Shown: positions 42,259 to 50,623 of the stretch, in pieces | How the letters are laid out: each line of letters opens with the position of its first letter | Position numbering within the stretch: position 1 is the stretch's first letter | Origin: Mycobacterium sp. 1274756.6 | GTDB lineage: Bacteria > Actinomycetota > Actinomycetes > Mycobacteriales > Mycobacteriaceae | Reading direction: 5' to 3' | Assembly: GCF_001668625.1 (NCBI RefSeq) | Contig: NZ_LZLJ01000088.1 | Coordinates: forward strand, 1-64,000 | DNA: 64,000 bases | Program-made: the position numbers and the translations under genes | Notes under the pieces: generated by a model | The model's database searches: none | The model's input: the letters and a program-made list of their open reading frames with translations, nothing else | What the model was told of the DNA's origin: nothing

Positions 42259-42272
42259 AGTAACGTGTTCTA
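42259..42272. promoter_or_regulatory. KstR box at kshA
   Basis: AGTAACGTGTTCTA matches TnnAACnnGTTnnA except the first base (A for T). The TANNNT element TAACGT (42261-42266) lies inside the box, so repressor and RNA polymerase would compete for it. kshA ATG is 29 bp downstream and has a GGAGG site. Confidence 0.75.
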
Positions 42273-42301
42273 GTAACCAGCGAGTGGAGGTAGCAGGCGA
42301 A

Positions 42302-43441
42302 ATGAGCGAGGTCCGCGAGATCGACACCGGGACGCTGCCGGACCGGTACGCCCGAGGATGGCACTGCGTGGGGGTGGCCGACACGTTCCGGGACGGCAAG
42401 CCGCATGCCCTGCACGCCTTCGGCCGCAAACTGGTGGTCTTCGCCGACACCCAGGGCGACCTGCACATCCTCGACGGCTACTGCCGGCACATGGGCGGCG
42501 ACCTGACCCAGGGCACCATCAAGGGCGACGAGGTGGCCTGCCCGTTCCACGACTGGCGCTGGGGCGGGGACGGCCGCTGCAAGCTGGTGCCGTACTCCAA
42601 GCGCACCCCCAAGGCGGCGCGCACCCGGTCCTGGCCGACCGATGAGCGCGGCGGCCTGCTGTTCGTCTGGCACGACCACGAGAACAACCCGCCGCAGCCG
42701 GAGGTGCGGATCCCGGAGATCCCGGAGGCCACCAGCGACGAGTGGACCGACTGGCGGTGGAACTCGATGGAGATCAACTCCAACTGCCGCGACATCATCG
42801 ACAACGTCACCGACTTCGCGCACTTCTTCTACATCCACTACGGGATGCCCACGTACTTCAAGAACGTCTTCGAGGGCCACATCGCCTCGCAGTACCTGCA
42901 CAACGTCGGCCGCGCCGACATCACCGACATGGGCACCGCCTACGGCGACACCAAGCTGGACTCCGAGGCGTCCTACTTCGGTCCGTCGTTCATGATCAAC
43001 TGGCTGCACAACAGCTACGGCGAGTTCAAGGCCGAGTCGATCCTGATCAACTGCCACTACCCCATCAGCCAGGACAAGTTCGTGCTGCAGTGGGGCGTGA
43101 TCGTGCAGAAGCCCAAGGGGCTGGATGAGAAGACCACCGACAAGCTGGCCGACGCCATGACCGAAGGCGTCTCCAAGGGCTTCCTGCAGGACGTCGAGAT
43201 CTGGAAGCACAAGACCCGCATCGACAACCCGCTGCTGGTCGAGGAGGACGGGGCGGTCTACCAGCTGCGCCGGTGGTACTCGCAGTTCTACGTCGACGCC
43301 GCCGATGTCACCCCGGAGATGACCGACCGGTTCGAGATCGAGATCGACCCCACCGCGGCGAACCGCAACTGGCAGGCCGAGATCGACGCCAACATCGAGG
43401 CGCAGGCCGAGCAGAAGGAAAAGGCCGAGCAGGGCTCGTGA
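42302..43441 (+). CDS. kshA: 3-ketosteroid 9-alpha-hydroxylase oxygenase KshA
   Basis: A 379-aa Rieske non-heme iron oxygenase. Rieske ligands are C61, H63, C80 and H83 (GYCRHMGG and CPFHDW). The mononuclear iron site has H174 and H179 (DFAHFFYIH) plus an Asp further on. KshA with its reductase KshB (not in the window) hydroxylates C9 of the steroid nucleus and, together with KstD, opens ring B. The start ATG 42302 has a good GGAGG site. Confidence 0.96.
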   Translation: MSEVREIDTGTLPDRYARGWHCVGVADTFRDGKPHALHAFGRKLVVFADTQGDLHILDGYCRHMGGDLTQGTIKGDEVACPFHDWRWGGDGRCKLVPYSKRTPKAARTRSWPTDERGGLLFVWHDHENNPPQPEVRIPEIPEATSDEWTDWRWNSMEINSNCRDIIDNVTDFAHFFYIHYGMPTYFKNVFEGHIASQYLHNVGRADITDMGTAYGDTKLDSEASYFGPSFMINWLHNSYGEFKAESILINCHYPISQDKFVLQWGVIVQKPKGLDEKTTDKLADAMTEGVSKGFLQDVEIWKHKTRIDNPLLVEEDGAVYQLRRWYSQFYVDAADVTPEMTDRFEIEIDPTAANRNWQAEIDANIEAQAEQKEKAEQGS

Positions 43442-43451
43442 GGTTACGCGC

Positions 43452-43898
43452 ATGAGCAGCGAGGGCCGACGGCCCAGCGTCGAGCAGGTGGCGCAGTCCA
43501 TGCTGCTCCTCTACGGCGCGCACGACGACGACGACCACGAGCACGGCGACAGCGGGCCGGGCGCCGGAACCTGGGCCAAGGCACCGAGTTTCGCCAACGA
43601 CCCGCAACGCGCCGCCGCGGTCGCCGAGGCCAGCCGCCGGGACCGGGAGCGCTACCTCAACGCGGGCCTGACCGAAGTCGCCTGCCGGTTCTGCCACACC
43701 ACGGTCGCGGTCAAAAAGTACGACACCGGCTACACCGCGGTGCAGTGGAACACCGCGGCCAGCGAGCAGTGCGCCTATTTCGCCGAGGTGCGCGCCGACG
43801 GCGGCGACCCCAGCCGGGTGCCGGCCTGCCCCCGGCTGCATGACAGCATCAACCACGCGGTGGCCGAAGGGGTGTTGGAAACCCGCGCGGCGGACTGA
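43452..43898 (+). CDS. small Cys/His protein following kshA (Rv3527-like)
   Basis: A 148-aa protein 10 bp after kshA, so the same operon. Cys/His residues C78, C81, H82, C107, C126 and H130 (ACRFCH, EQCAYF, PACPRLH) could bind zinc or an iron-sulfur cluster. The N-terminus has an acidic/His run (DDDDHEH). It corresponds to Rv3527. No firm function; an electron-transfer or accessory role for KshA is a guess from position. Confidence 0.82.
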   Translation: MSSEGRRPSVEQVAQSMLLLYGAHDDDDHEHGDSGPGAGTWAKAPSFANDPQRAAAVAEASRRDRERYLNAGLTEVACRFCHTTVAVKKYDTGYTAVQWNTAASEQCAYFAEVRADGGDPSRVPACPRLHDSINHAVAEGVLETRAAD

Positions 43899-43917
43899 GC
43901 GCACCGTCGCCGACGGC

Positions 43918-45063
43918 TCACAGCCCGGCGAAACGCTCCCGCACCTGCTCGGCGGTGAGCCCGTAGTCGGCCAGCGCGTAACTGTGTTTCGGGGCGCGCG
44001 GACCCCGCTTACTCGCGTCGTGATGTTCGCGCATCGCCGCCAGCGCCTCGTCGGTCAACGTCAGGTCGAAGTGCCGGTAGATGGTCTGCACCGTGCCGAT
44101 CGGGTCGGCGATGAAGTCGAAGTAGTCGACGTCGTAGAACTGCTTCGGGTTCTGCCCGGCCCGTACGGTGTTGAACCGCTCCAGGCCACGCGACCAGGTC
44201 TCCAGCGCGTCGTGGCCGATCTGCTCGCCGACGAACCGGTGCGACCAGCCCGCGGTGGTGTGCTGGGCCAGCGAGCACATCGAGGCCATGATCGTCTCGG
44301 CCGGCCGGTGGCACTGGATCACCAACGCGTCGGGGTAGACCTCGAACAGCGCGTCCAGGGCGAACAGGTGGCTGGGGTTCTTCAGCACCCAGCGCTTGCC
44401 GATGTCGTTGAGCCCGATCAGTTGCAGGTTGCGCCGGTGCCGACGGTAGGACGGGGTCCAGTCCTGCTGCGCCAGCCACGACGCGTAGCCGGGCACGTGC
44501 GCCAGGGTTTCGTAGGACACCGAGTGCAGCGACTGGCGCAGCAGCTGCCAGCATTCCTCGAGCTCGTCGGCGGTCATGAAGTGCAGCCCGGTGTACCCGG
44601 GGTTCTCCTCGTGGTGGCGGGCGAACCCGTCCTGCAACTGCCGGAACACCGGGTTGGCCTCCCAGGTGTCCCGCGGCGGGCGCGGCTGCGGAAACTCCGC
44701 GAGCCACATCTGCAGACCCTGGTGGCCGGGGTCGGCGCCCAGCAGCCGGTGCAGCGCGGTGGTGCCGGTGCGGGGCAGGCCGGTGACGAAGATCGGCCGC
44801 TCGATGGCCACGTCGGCGTACTGCGGATGCTGTTTGAACGCGGCCTCGGAGAGCAGGCGGGCCACCAGCGCCCCGCGCAGGAAGAACCGGGACATCTTGC
44901 TGCCCAACTCGGTCAGGCCGGCCTCGTCGCGGTAGGACTCCAGCAGCACGCCCAGCGCGTGGCGGTAGTTGTCGTCGTCGGCGCCGAAATCGTCGAGGCC
45001 GACCAGCTTGGTGGCCGAGGCGTGCAGGTCGTCGACGGTGCCGACATCGGTGCGCGCGGTCAT
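43918..45063 (-). CDS. sulfotransferase-family protein (Rv3529c-like)
   Basis: A 381-aa protein with the sulfotransferase P-loop-like motif FVTGLPRTGTTALHRLLG (about residues 92-109), which binds PAPS in this family. A second PAPS-contacting segment is RWVLKNPSHLFALD. It is last in the three-gene minus-strand operon with the SDR at 45063 and the DUF1214 gene at 45850. The ATG shares one base with the SDR stop. Sterol or lipid sulfation is possible; the substrate is unknown. Confidence 0.85.
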   Translation of the reverse strand: MTARTDVGTVDDLHASATKLVGLDDFGADDDNYRHALGVLLESYRDEAGLTELGSKMSRFFLRGALVARLLSEAAFKQHPQYADVAIERPIFVTGLPRTGTTALHRLLGADPGHQGLQMWLAEFPQPRPPRDTWEANPVFRQLQDGFARHHEENPGYTGLHFMTADELEECWQLLRQSLHSVSYETLAHVPGYASWLAQQDWTPSYRRHRRNLQLIGLNDIGKRWVLKNPSHLFALDALFEVYPDALVIQCHRPAETIMASMCSLAQHTTAGWSHRFVGEQIGHDALETWSRGLERFNTVRAGQNPKQFYDVDYFDFIADPIGTVQTIYRHFDLTLTDEALAAMREHHDASKRGPRAPKHSYALADYGLTAEQVRERFAGL

Positions 45064-45845
45064 CAGGATTTGTACTCCCCACAGTTGACGTCGAGGGTGT
45101 GCCCGGTGATACCGCTGGCCAGGTCACTGGCCAGGAACAGGATCGCCGAGGCGACCTCGTCCTCGGTGGGCAGGCGTTTCAGGTCGGAGTTGGCGGCGGT
45201 GGCGTCGTAGATCTGCTCCACGGTCATGTTGTACTTGCCGGCCTGGTGAGCGAAGTAGCCCTGCAGGGTGGCGCCCCAGATGTAGCCCGGCGCAACGGAG
45301 TTGACCCGGATGCCGTCGGGGCCGAGTTCGGAGGCCAGCGACTGCGACATCGCGAGCAGCGCGGACTTGGCCATCTTGTAGGCGCCGTATTTGGGCTGGG
45401 AGTGCCGGATCACCATCGAGTTGACGTTGACCACCGAGCCGTTGGCCTCGGCGAGCGCCGGAGCGAAGGCCTGGGTGAGCCGCAGCGTGCCGAGCACGCT
45501 GAGCTCGATGGCATCGCGGATGTGTTCGAAGGTGGTCTGGCCCAACGGTTTCATCGACGGGACCCGGAAGGCGTTGTTGATCAACACATCCACCCGCCCG
45601 TAGGTCTGCTGCGTGGCGGAGACCAGTTCGGTGACCGCGGCGTCGTCGGTGATGTCGGTCGGCACCGCCAGGGCGCGCCTGCCGGTCTCGCGCACCAGCG
45701 CCGCGACCTCCTCGAGGCGTTCGGCGGTGCGCGCCGCCAGCACCAGATCGGCGCCGTCCTGAGCGCAGCGGCGGGCCAGCGTGGTGCCCAGCGCGGGCCC
45801 GACCCCGCTGATCACCACGACCTTGCCGTCCAGCAATCCACTCAT
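45063..45845 (-). CDS. SDR-family oxidoreductase (Rv3530c-like)
   Basis: A 260-aa SDR. The cofactor motif GVGPALG replaces the usual TGxxxGIG glycine spacing but keeps three glycine-like turns, and NVNSMVI plus YKMAK supply the Ser, Tyr and Lys. It lies 4 bp after the DUF1214 gene and is coupled to the sulfotransferase gene. Its conserved neighbourhood inside the cholesterol region suggests an alcohol/ketone step on a steroid-derived compound. Confidence 0.88.
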   Translation of the reverse strand: MSGLLDGKVVVISGVGPALGTTLARRCAQDGADLVLAARTAERLEEVAALVRETGRRALAVPTDITDDAAVTELVSATQQTYGRVDVLINNAFRVPSMKPLGQTTFEHIRDAIELSVLGTLRLTQAFAPALAEANGSVVNVNSMVIRHSQPKYGAYKMAKSALLAMSQSLASELGPDGIRVNSVAPGYIWGATLQGYFAHQAGKYNMTVEQIYDATAANSDLKRLPTEDEVASAILFLASDLASGITGHTLDVNCGEYKS

Positions 45846-45849
45846 CTGC

Positions 45850-46977
45850 TCACCCCAGCATCCGGTTGGCGATCTGTTGCTGGCGCAGCGCGATCCGGGC
45901 GCGCCAGTCGGTTTCGGAGATCCGGTTGTCCGCGTAGTAGGGCAGCGCGTCGGGCACGGCGTCGACGTCGACCAGCTGCACCTGCGGGCCGTCGGCCTCG
46001 GTGAGCGCCCGGGAGAGCCGCTGCCAGCGGAACTGCAGGAACCCGCGGCGCCGGCCCAGCGTCTCCACCCAGTTGGTGATCCCGGGGTTCTGCGCGGCGA
46101 CCACGATGCGGATGTTGCCGTCCGGATCGACCTGCGCCTGAGTGGCGTTCAGCGATGTCTGGTGGTTGATGTAGTCCAGCGAGATGTACCACCTGCTGCC
46201 CAGCTGGAAGCCCAGGTAGGGGGCGTCGCCGACCGGCACCGTGATGACCAGCGCCTGGTCCGGCGTCAGGTCGAAGTGACCGGCCGAGGAGTACTGGGTG
46301 GCCAGCCCGCCCGGGGTGAGCCGCGGCGCCACCATCGTGTTGGGTTCGAGGTTCAGATAGAACCACTGCGGGAACGCCAGCCAGGTCTTGATCCGGTTGA
46401 CCAGTTGGGCTCCGGCGACCCGGTAGCGCTTCTCGACCAGCTCGCGGGTGAGCGGGGCGGGCGCGGTGCCGGCGGTGTCGGTGCGGGCGATGGCCAGGGT
46501 GCCGCGGCGCGCCGACCAGTCGTTGTAGACCTCCCGGATCACCAGCTGGCCCGGGCCGTTGGGCACGATCCGCCACTCGAAGCTGCCGTCGGCGGCGATG
46601 TCGAGTTCGCGGTCGTCGAAGGCGGCCTGACTGACCGGGACGTGGTCGTCGGTGTACTCCCCGCCGAGCAACTGGAAGCTCAGGTCGGTGGTGGTGCCGC
46701 GCCGGCCGGTGACCACGTACTCGTGCCCGCCCTGCAGCCGGGCCCCGAAGTAGAGGGTGTCGGGGTTGTCCAGACCCATCTTGGTGAACGGCCCGGTGCC
46801 CGACAGCAGGAACGGATGCTCCCGGTCGTGGTGGAAGACGGTGTGGGTGCAGGCGGCGATGCCCTGGGCGAGGTACTGCAGGCCTTCGACCAGGTCGTCG
46901 TCGTTCTCGATGTGCGGCGCCTGCACGACCAGGCGTTCGGCCTCGGCGATCGCCTCGGTCAACGGTTGGGAGAACAT
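45850..46977 (-). CDS. DUF1214-domain protein (Rv3531c-like)
   Basis: A 375-aa protein, same length as Rv3531c as I recall it. ATG 46977 is preferred over an upstream in-frame start because GGAGG lies 7 nt before it. The C-terminal half (about 240-375) shows the DUF1214 pattern (YLGFQLGSRWYISLDY, QAQVDPDGNIRIVVA). No signal peptide. It is the first gene of the three-gene operon. The IclR operators at 47004 and 47081 sit directly upstream, so it is a likely IclR target. Function unknown. Confidence 0.85.
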   Translation of the reverse strand: MFSQPLTEAIAEAERLVVQAPHIENDDDLVEGLQYLAQGIAACTHTVFHHDREHPFLLSGTGPFTKMGLDNPDTLYFGARLQGGHEYVVTGRRGTTTDLSFQLLGGEYTDDHVPVSQAAFDDRELDIAADGSFEWRIVPNGPGQLVIREVYNDWSARRGTLAIARTDTAGTAPAPLTRELVEKRYRVAGAQLVNRIKTWLAFPQWFYLNLEPNTMVAPRLTPGGLATQYSSAGHFDLTPDQALVITVPVGDAPYLGFQLGSRWYISLDYINHQTSLNATQAQVDPDGNIRIVVAAQNPGITNWVETLGRRRGFLQFRWQRLSRALTEADGPQVQLVDVDAVPDALPYYADNRISETDWRARIALRQQQIANRMLG

Positions 46978-47003
46978 CACCGCACCTCCAGCGTCGCGCC
47001 GCA

Positions 47004-47027
47004 CTGCGGTTCATTATTGCACCGCAG
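47004..47027. promoter_or_regulatory. IclR-type operator, copy 1 (DUF1214 side)
   Basis: The arms CTGCGGT (47004-47010) and ACCGCAG (47021-47027) are a perfect 7-bp inverted repeat with a 10-bp spacer. The inner 20 bp matches copy 2 (47081-47100) at 16 of 20 positions: CGGTTCATT, TG and CCGCA are identical at the same spacing. The site is 27 bp upstream of the DUF1214 ATG. Confidence 0.65.
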
Positions 47028-47080
47028 CGGTAGATAATCTTCTCGGAGCCTAAAGCGGCCCGGCGGACGCGTCAACTTTT

Positions 47081-47100
47081 CGGTTCATTTGTGAGCCGCA
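47081..47100. promoter_or_regulatory. IclR-type operator, copy 2 (IclR side)
   Basis: CGGTTCATT..TG..CCGCA repeats the pattern of copy 1. It ends 16 bp before the iclR ATG (47117), overlapping the promoter region (a TACCTT -10 lies at 47105-47110). This placement fits autoregulation. Confidence 0.65.
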
Positions 47101-47116
47101 TTGGTACCTTATTGAC

Positions 47117-48016
47117 ATGACCTCTTCGTCGGGCCGCTCGTCGCCACCGGCGGCGCGAGTGGTGGCGATGCTCGACTTCCTGTCCCGCCACCCCGAGCAG
47201 CGGTTCGGGCTCTCGGAGCTGGCCCGTCGAACCGGGCTGAGCAAACCCACCTGCCTGGGCATCGCGACCACCCTGACCGACGCCGGCCTGCTGGTGCGCG
47301 ACCCCGACGACAAGAGCTACCGGCTCGGCCCGGCCCTGATCACACTCGGGCACGCCGCCCAGGAGTCGATGCGGGTGAGCCCTGCCGCGCGGGCGGAGCT
47401 TCGCGACCTGTCCGCCGCGTTCGACACGACCGCCGCACTCGCCGCCGTCATCGACGACCGCATCACCCTGCTGGAACTGGTGTCCCCGCCGGGGGTCACC
47501 CCGCCGGTCCCGGTGGGACAGAGTTACCCGTTCGCCCCGCCGGTCGGGCTGATGTTCGTGCTCTGGGACGACGAGGCGCTGCGCGACTGGTTGGCCCGCG
47601 AGCCGACGGTGCCGCTGACCACCGACACCGACCGGCTGGACCGGGTGATCGCGCAGTGCCGCAGCGCCGGTTACCTCGTCGAGCGCCTCACCCCGGCCGG
47701 GCGGCGCCTCTACGGGCTGATGGCCGGGATGTCGGCCAGCCTGCCCGACGAGCTGGCGGCGCTGCTGCCCGAACTGGTCGCCGACATCGGCGAGCGGGTG
47801 TACCTGCGCGACGAACACCCCGGCCGGGGCCGCCACGACATCAGCGTGATCGCCGCCCCGGTCTACGACCACCACCAGCGCCAGGCGATGGTGCTGTCCC
47901 TGCAGATCGGCGCCGCGCTCACCGACACCGAGATCACCAAACGGGCGCGGCGGCTCACCGCCACCGCCGATGTCCTCACCGGCCGGCTCGGCGGGCACAA
48001 GCCGGGGTTCGACTGA
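47117..48016 (+). CDS. IclR-family transcriptional regulator
   Basis: A 299-aa IclR-type protein. The winged helix-turn-helix is at about residues 28-75 (LSELARRTGLSKPTCLGIAT), followed by a linker helix and an effector-binding domain (about 95-270) of GAF-like fold. A leaderless start is likely: TACCTT ends 6 nt before ATG. It is divergent from the DUF1214-SDR-sulfotransferase operon, and the EthD-like gene lies 13 bp downstream, so both are candidate targets. In M. tuberculosis I recall PPE genes here instead. Confidence 0.9.
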   Translation: MTSSSGRSSPPAARVVAMLDFLSRHPEQRFGLSELARRTGLSKPTCLGIATTLTDAGLLVRDPDDKSYRLGPALITLGHAAQESMRVSPAARAELRDLSAAFDTTAALAAVIDDRITLLELVSPPGVTPPVPVGQSYPFAPPVGLMFVLWDDEALRDWLAREPTVPLTTDTDRLDRVIAQCRSAGYLVERLTPAGRRLYGLMAGMSASLPDELAALLPELVADIGERVYLRDEHPGRGRHDISVIAAPVYDHHQRQAMVLSLQIGAALTDTEITKRARRLTATADVLTGRLGGHKPGFD

Positions 48017-48029
48017 AAGAGGCTCACGG

Positions 48030-48728
48030 ATGGAAAAAGTTGTGATCCTGTTGCGCCGCAACGGTGCCGACGAAGAGTGGTGCGAGCGGCTGCGCGGCCC
48101 AGTCGCCACCGAACTGCTGGACCTGGATCCGCCCGGCCTGACGGTCAATGTGCGCGACGCGGCGGTGGCCGACACCGCCCTGCAACTGACGACGCTGAAT
48201 CCGCCGGTGACCGCGGTGGTGACCCTGTGGACCCGGCAGTGCTACGGCGCGCAGGTGCAGGCGGTCCTGCAGAGTCTGGCCGGTACGGCCGATGCGGTGG
48301 CGGCGTACCTGGTGACCGAGTCGACACCGCTGCCGCCGCCGGATCCCGGCGGCGGACAACGCACTCCGGGGCTGGCCAATGTGGCACTGCTGCGCCGGCC
48401 CGCCGACCTGGACCGGCCGACCTGGCTGCACCGCTGGCAGGTCGAGCACACCCCGGTGGCGCTGGCCACCCAGGCCACCTTCGGCTACACCCAGAACACC
48501 GTGGTGCGGGCCCTGACCGCCGACGCGCCCGCCGTCGACGCGATCGTCGAGGAACTGTTCCCCGCGGCCGCCGCCACCGACCCGCTGGCCTGGTACGGCG
48601 CCCGCGACGACGCGGACCTGCAGGACCGGCTGGGCCGCATGCTGGCCAGCATCACCCGCTTCGGCGCCGACACCAACATCGACACCGTGCCGACCAGCCG
48701 CTACCTGCTGCGCAGCCCGTTCAACTGA
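48030..48728 (+). CDS. EthD-like dimeric alpha/beta-barrel protein
   Basis: A 232-aa protein starting at ATG 48030, 13 bp after the regulator gene. It looks like two ferredoxin-like repeats: the C-terminal one has LHRWQVEHTPVALATQ and GYTQNTVVRAL, the HxxxH..Y.QN pattern of EthD-type proteins. The N-terminal one (LRRNGADEEWCERLRGP) is a more degenerate copy. EthD proteins accompany P450 and oxygenase pathways, often with unknown chemistry. Co-transcription with the regulator suggests shared substrate sensing. Confidence 0.72.
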   Translation: MEKVVILLRRNGADEEWCERLRGPVATELLDLDPPGLTVNVRDAAVADTALQLTTLNPPVTAVVTLWTRQCYGAQVQAVLQSLAGTADAVAAYLVTESTPLPPPDPGGGQRTPGLANVALLRRPADLDRPTWLHRWQVEHTPVALATQATFGYTQNTVVRALTADAPAVDAIVEELFPAAAATDPLAWYGARDDADLQDRLGRMLASITRFGADTNIDTVPTSRYLLRSPFN

Positions 48729-48737
48729 GCGGGGCGC

Positions 48738-49094
48738 TCACAGCGCCTTGAGCGCGTTGACCACCTGTGGCGGCAGCGCGGTGTTGACGCACTGTAGGTC
48801 GTGCAGCGGGGTCCGCAGCGCCCGGAGTTCGGCGGCCACATCCGGGTGGGCGTCGAAGTAGCTGTGGTAGCCGTCGCTGACCTGACCGGGCGGCTCGTTG
48901 TTGATGTCGATCAGCGCCTGGTTGACGTCGGGGTGGCGGGCCAGATAGCCGTTGATCCCGTCGGCCACCGTGCGCACCACGGTCGGGTTGCACGGATCGG
49001 CCGGGGCGGCGTGGGCGACCGGCACCGCTAGCAAAAGGGGCGCGGCCACCACCGCGCCGGCGAACACGCGGCGCAGTTCAGCGCTGAGAATCAT
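48738..49094 (-). CDS. hemophore-related secreted protein
   Basis: A 118-aa protein with a signal peptide (cleavage near AHA, residue 29-30) and the mycobacterial hemophore-like pattern: an early Cys (DPCNPT) paired with a later Cys (LQCVNT) around helices with YLARHPDVNQAL and YFDAHPDVAAEL. ATG 49094 is chosen over the upstream in-frame start because GAAGGA lies 7 nt before it. It would act outside the cell in heme binding; this is a family-level inference. Confidence 0.8.
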   Translation of the reverse strand: MILSAELRRVFAGAVVAAPLLLAVPVAHAAPADPCNPTVVRTVADGINGYLARHPDVNQALIDINNEPPGQVSDGYHSYFDAHPDVAAELRALRTPLHDLQCVNTALPPQVVNALKAL

Positions 49095-49216
49095 GGGGCG
49101 TCCTTCCGTCGGGTCGCGGTCGTCGGGCTGCCGCAACGGTGTGGAACGAGCCTAAGCGCGGTTTCGCTGAGCGAACCCTGAAAATTTCCGGTCTCGCGGG
49201 GCGGCGCGCCCGCGGG

Positions 49217-49513
49217 TCAGGCGCACTGCTGGGACAGCGTGATCAGCGCCTGCCGCACGTGCGGGTGCCGGTTGAGGTAGCCGAGCACCGGGTCGGGATC
49301 CCCGGGCGACTCCGCCCGGCCCTTGTCGGTCAACTCCTGCTTGACGTCGGGATGCCGCTGCAGATAGGCGTCGATGGACTGTCCCACCGCGGTGTCGCAC
49401 TGCTGCGGGTCGGCGACGGCCACCGGCGACCCGATCACCAGCGCCGCGGCGATTCCGACCAGAACGATCGCGGCGCGCCATCGGGGTCGTAAGCCGCCGG
49501 CAGGTGCAGTCAT
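49217..49513 (-). CDS. second hemophore-related secreted protein
   Basis: A 98-aa secreted protein related to the gene at 48738. The signal segment VLVGIAAALVIGSPVAVA precedes an early Cys (QQCDT) and ends with Cys (SQQCA). The repeat YLQRHPDVKQEL and YLNRHPHVRQAL is the same RHPDV motif as its neighbour. ATG 49513 has AAGGGAG upstream. The gap between the two genes (122 bp) holds no clear terminator, so they may share a promoter. Confidence 0.78.
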   Translation of the reverse strand: MTAPAGGLRPRWRAAIVLVGIAAALVIGSPVAVADPQQCDTAVGQSIDAYLQRHPDVKQELTDKGRAESPGDPDPVLGYLNRHPHVRQALITLSQQCA

Positions 49514-49588
49514 CGGGGTGCTCCCTTCGCGTCGGTGGGCCACCGGCTCCAACGTACTCCCGGACACCGGCGCCCCGCGCGACGCGGA

Positions 49589-50623
49589 TCAGCCCTGCTG
49601 GCCCGCCTGCTCCCGCTGGATCTCCAGCGCGATGTCGATGAGCTGGTCCTCCTGGCCGCCGATCAGCTTGCGCTGCCCGGCCCGGTGCAGCAGTTCGTGA
49701 GCGGGCACCCCGTAGCGCTCGCCCTGCCGCACCGCGTGTTTGAGGAAGCTGGAGTACACCCCGGAGTAGCCCATGATCAGCGCGTTGCGGTCCAACACGC
49801 ACTCGGCGGGCATGGCCGGGCGCACCACGTCCTCGGCGGCGTCGGCGATGTCGAAGAAGTCGATGCCGGTCTTGACGCCGATCTTGTCGAACACCCCGAT
49901 GAGCGCCTCGACCGGGGCGTTACCGGCCCCGGCGCCGAACCGGCGCACCGACCCGTCGATCTGCTTGGCGCCGGCGTAGACCGCCTCCACCGAGTTGGCC
50001 ACCCCCAGGCCGAGGTTCTCGTGGCCGTGGAAACCGACCTGGGCGTCGTCGCCGAGCTCGGCGACCAGCGCCTCCACCCGGTCGCGGACATCCTTGAGCA
50101 CCAGCGCACCGGCCGAGTCGACGACGTAGACGCACTGGCAGCCGGCGTCGGCCATGATCCGCGCCTGCGCGGCCAGCTTCTCCGGCGGCAGGGTGTGGGC
50201 CATCATCAGGAAGCCGACGGTCTCCAGCCCCATCTCGCGGGCCTTGCCGAAGTGCTGCACCGACACGTCGGCCTCGGTGCAGTGGGTGGCGATCCGGCAG
50301 ATCGACCCGCCGTTGGCCTGGGCCTGTTTGATGTCCTCGACGGTGCCCACGCCCGGCAGCATCAAAAACGCGATCCGCGCGTCGCGCACGGTTTCGGCGG
50401 CCAGGGTGATCAGTTCCTGGTCGGGCACCTTGGAGAAGCCGTAGTTGAAGCTGGACCCGCCGAGCCCGTCCCCGTGGGTGACCTCGATGACCGGCACGCC
50501 GGCGGCGTCGAGCGCCGAGACGATCGCACGCACCTCGTCCTTGTCGAACTGGTGGCGCTTGTGGTGCGAGCCGTCCCGCAGCGACGTGTCGGTGATGCGG
50601 ATGTCGAAGATGTGCTCGGTCAT
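49589..50623 (-). CDS. hsaF: 4-hydroxy-2-oxovalerate/oxohexanoate aldolase HsaF
   Basis: A 344-aa DRE-TIM-type aldolase with a metal-binding C-terminal domain. The signature [16 protein letters not shown] carries the catalytic Arg/Asp/His, and [12 protein letters not shown] the metal His pair. HsaF splits 4-hydroxy-2-oxohexanoate to pyruvate and propanal, which is channelled to HsaG. It overlaps hsaG by 4 bp. Confidence 0.96.
   Translation of the reverse strand: MTEHIFDIRITDTSLRDGSHHKRHQFDKDEVRAIVSALDAAGVPVIEVTHGDGLGGSSFNYGFSKVPDQELITLAAETVRDARIAFLMLPGVGTVEDIKQAQANGGSICRIATHCTEADVSVQHFGKAREMGLETVGFLMMAHTLPPEKLAAQARIMADAGCQCVYVVDSAGALVLKDVRDRVEALVAELGDDAQVGFHGHENLGLGVANSVEAVYAGAKQIDGSVRRFGAGAGNAPVEALIGVFDKIGVKTGIDFFDIADAAEDVVRPAMPAECVLDRNALIMGYSGVYSSFLKHAVRQGERYGVPAHELLHRAGQRKLIGGQEDQLIDIALEIQREQAGQQG

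Noticed and set aside
42187-42468. N-terminal extension of the gamma carbonic anhydrase
   Set aside because: The extension overlaps the kshA start and KstR box; the beta-helix begins at MPLFSFEG and the shorter form has the expected 174-aa length.
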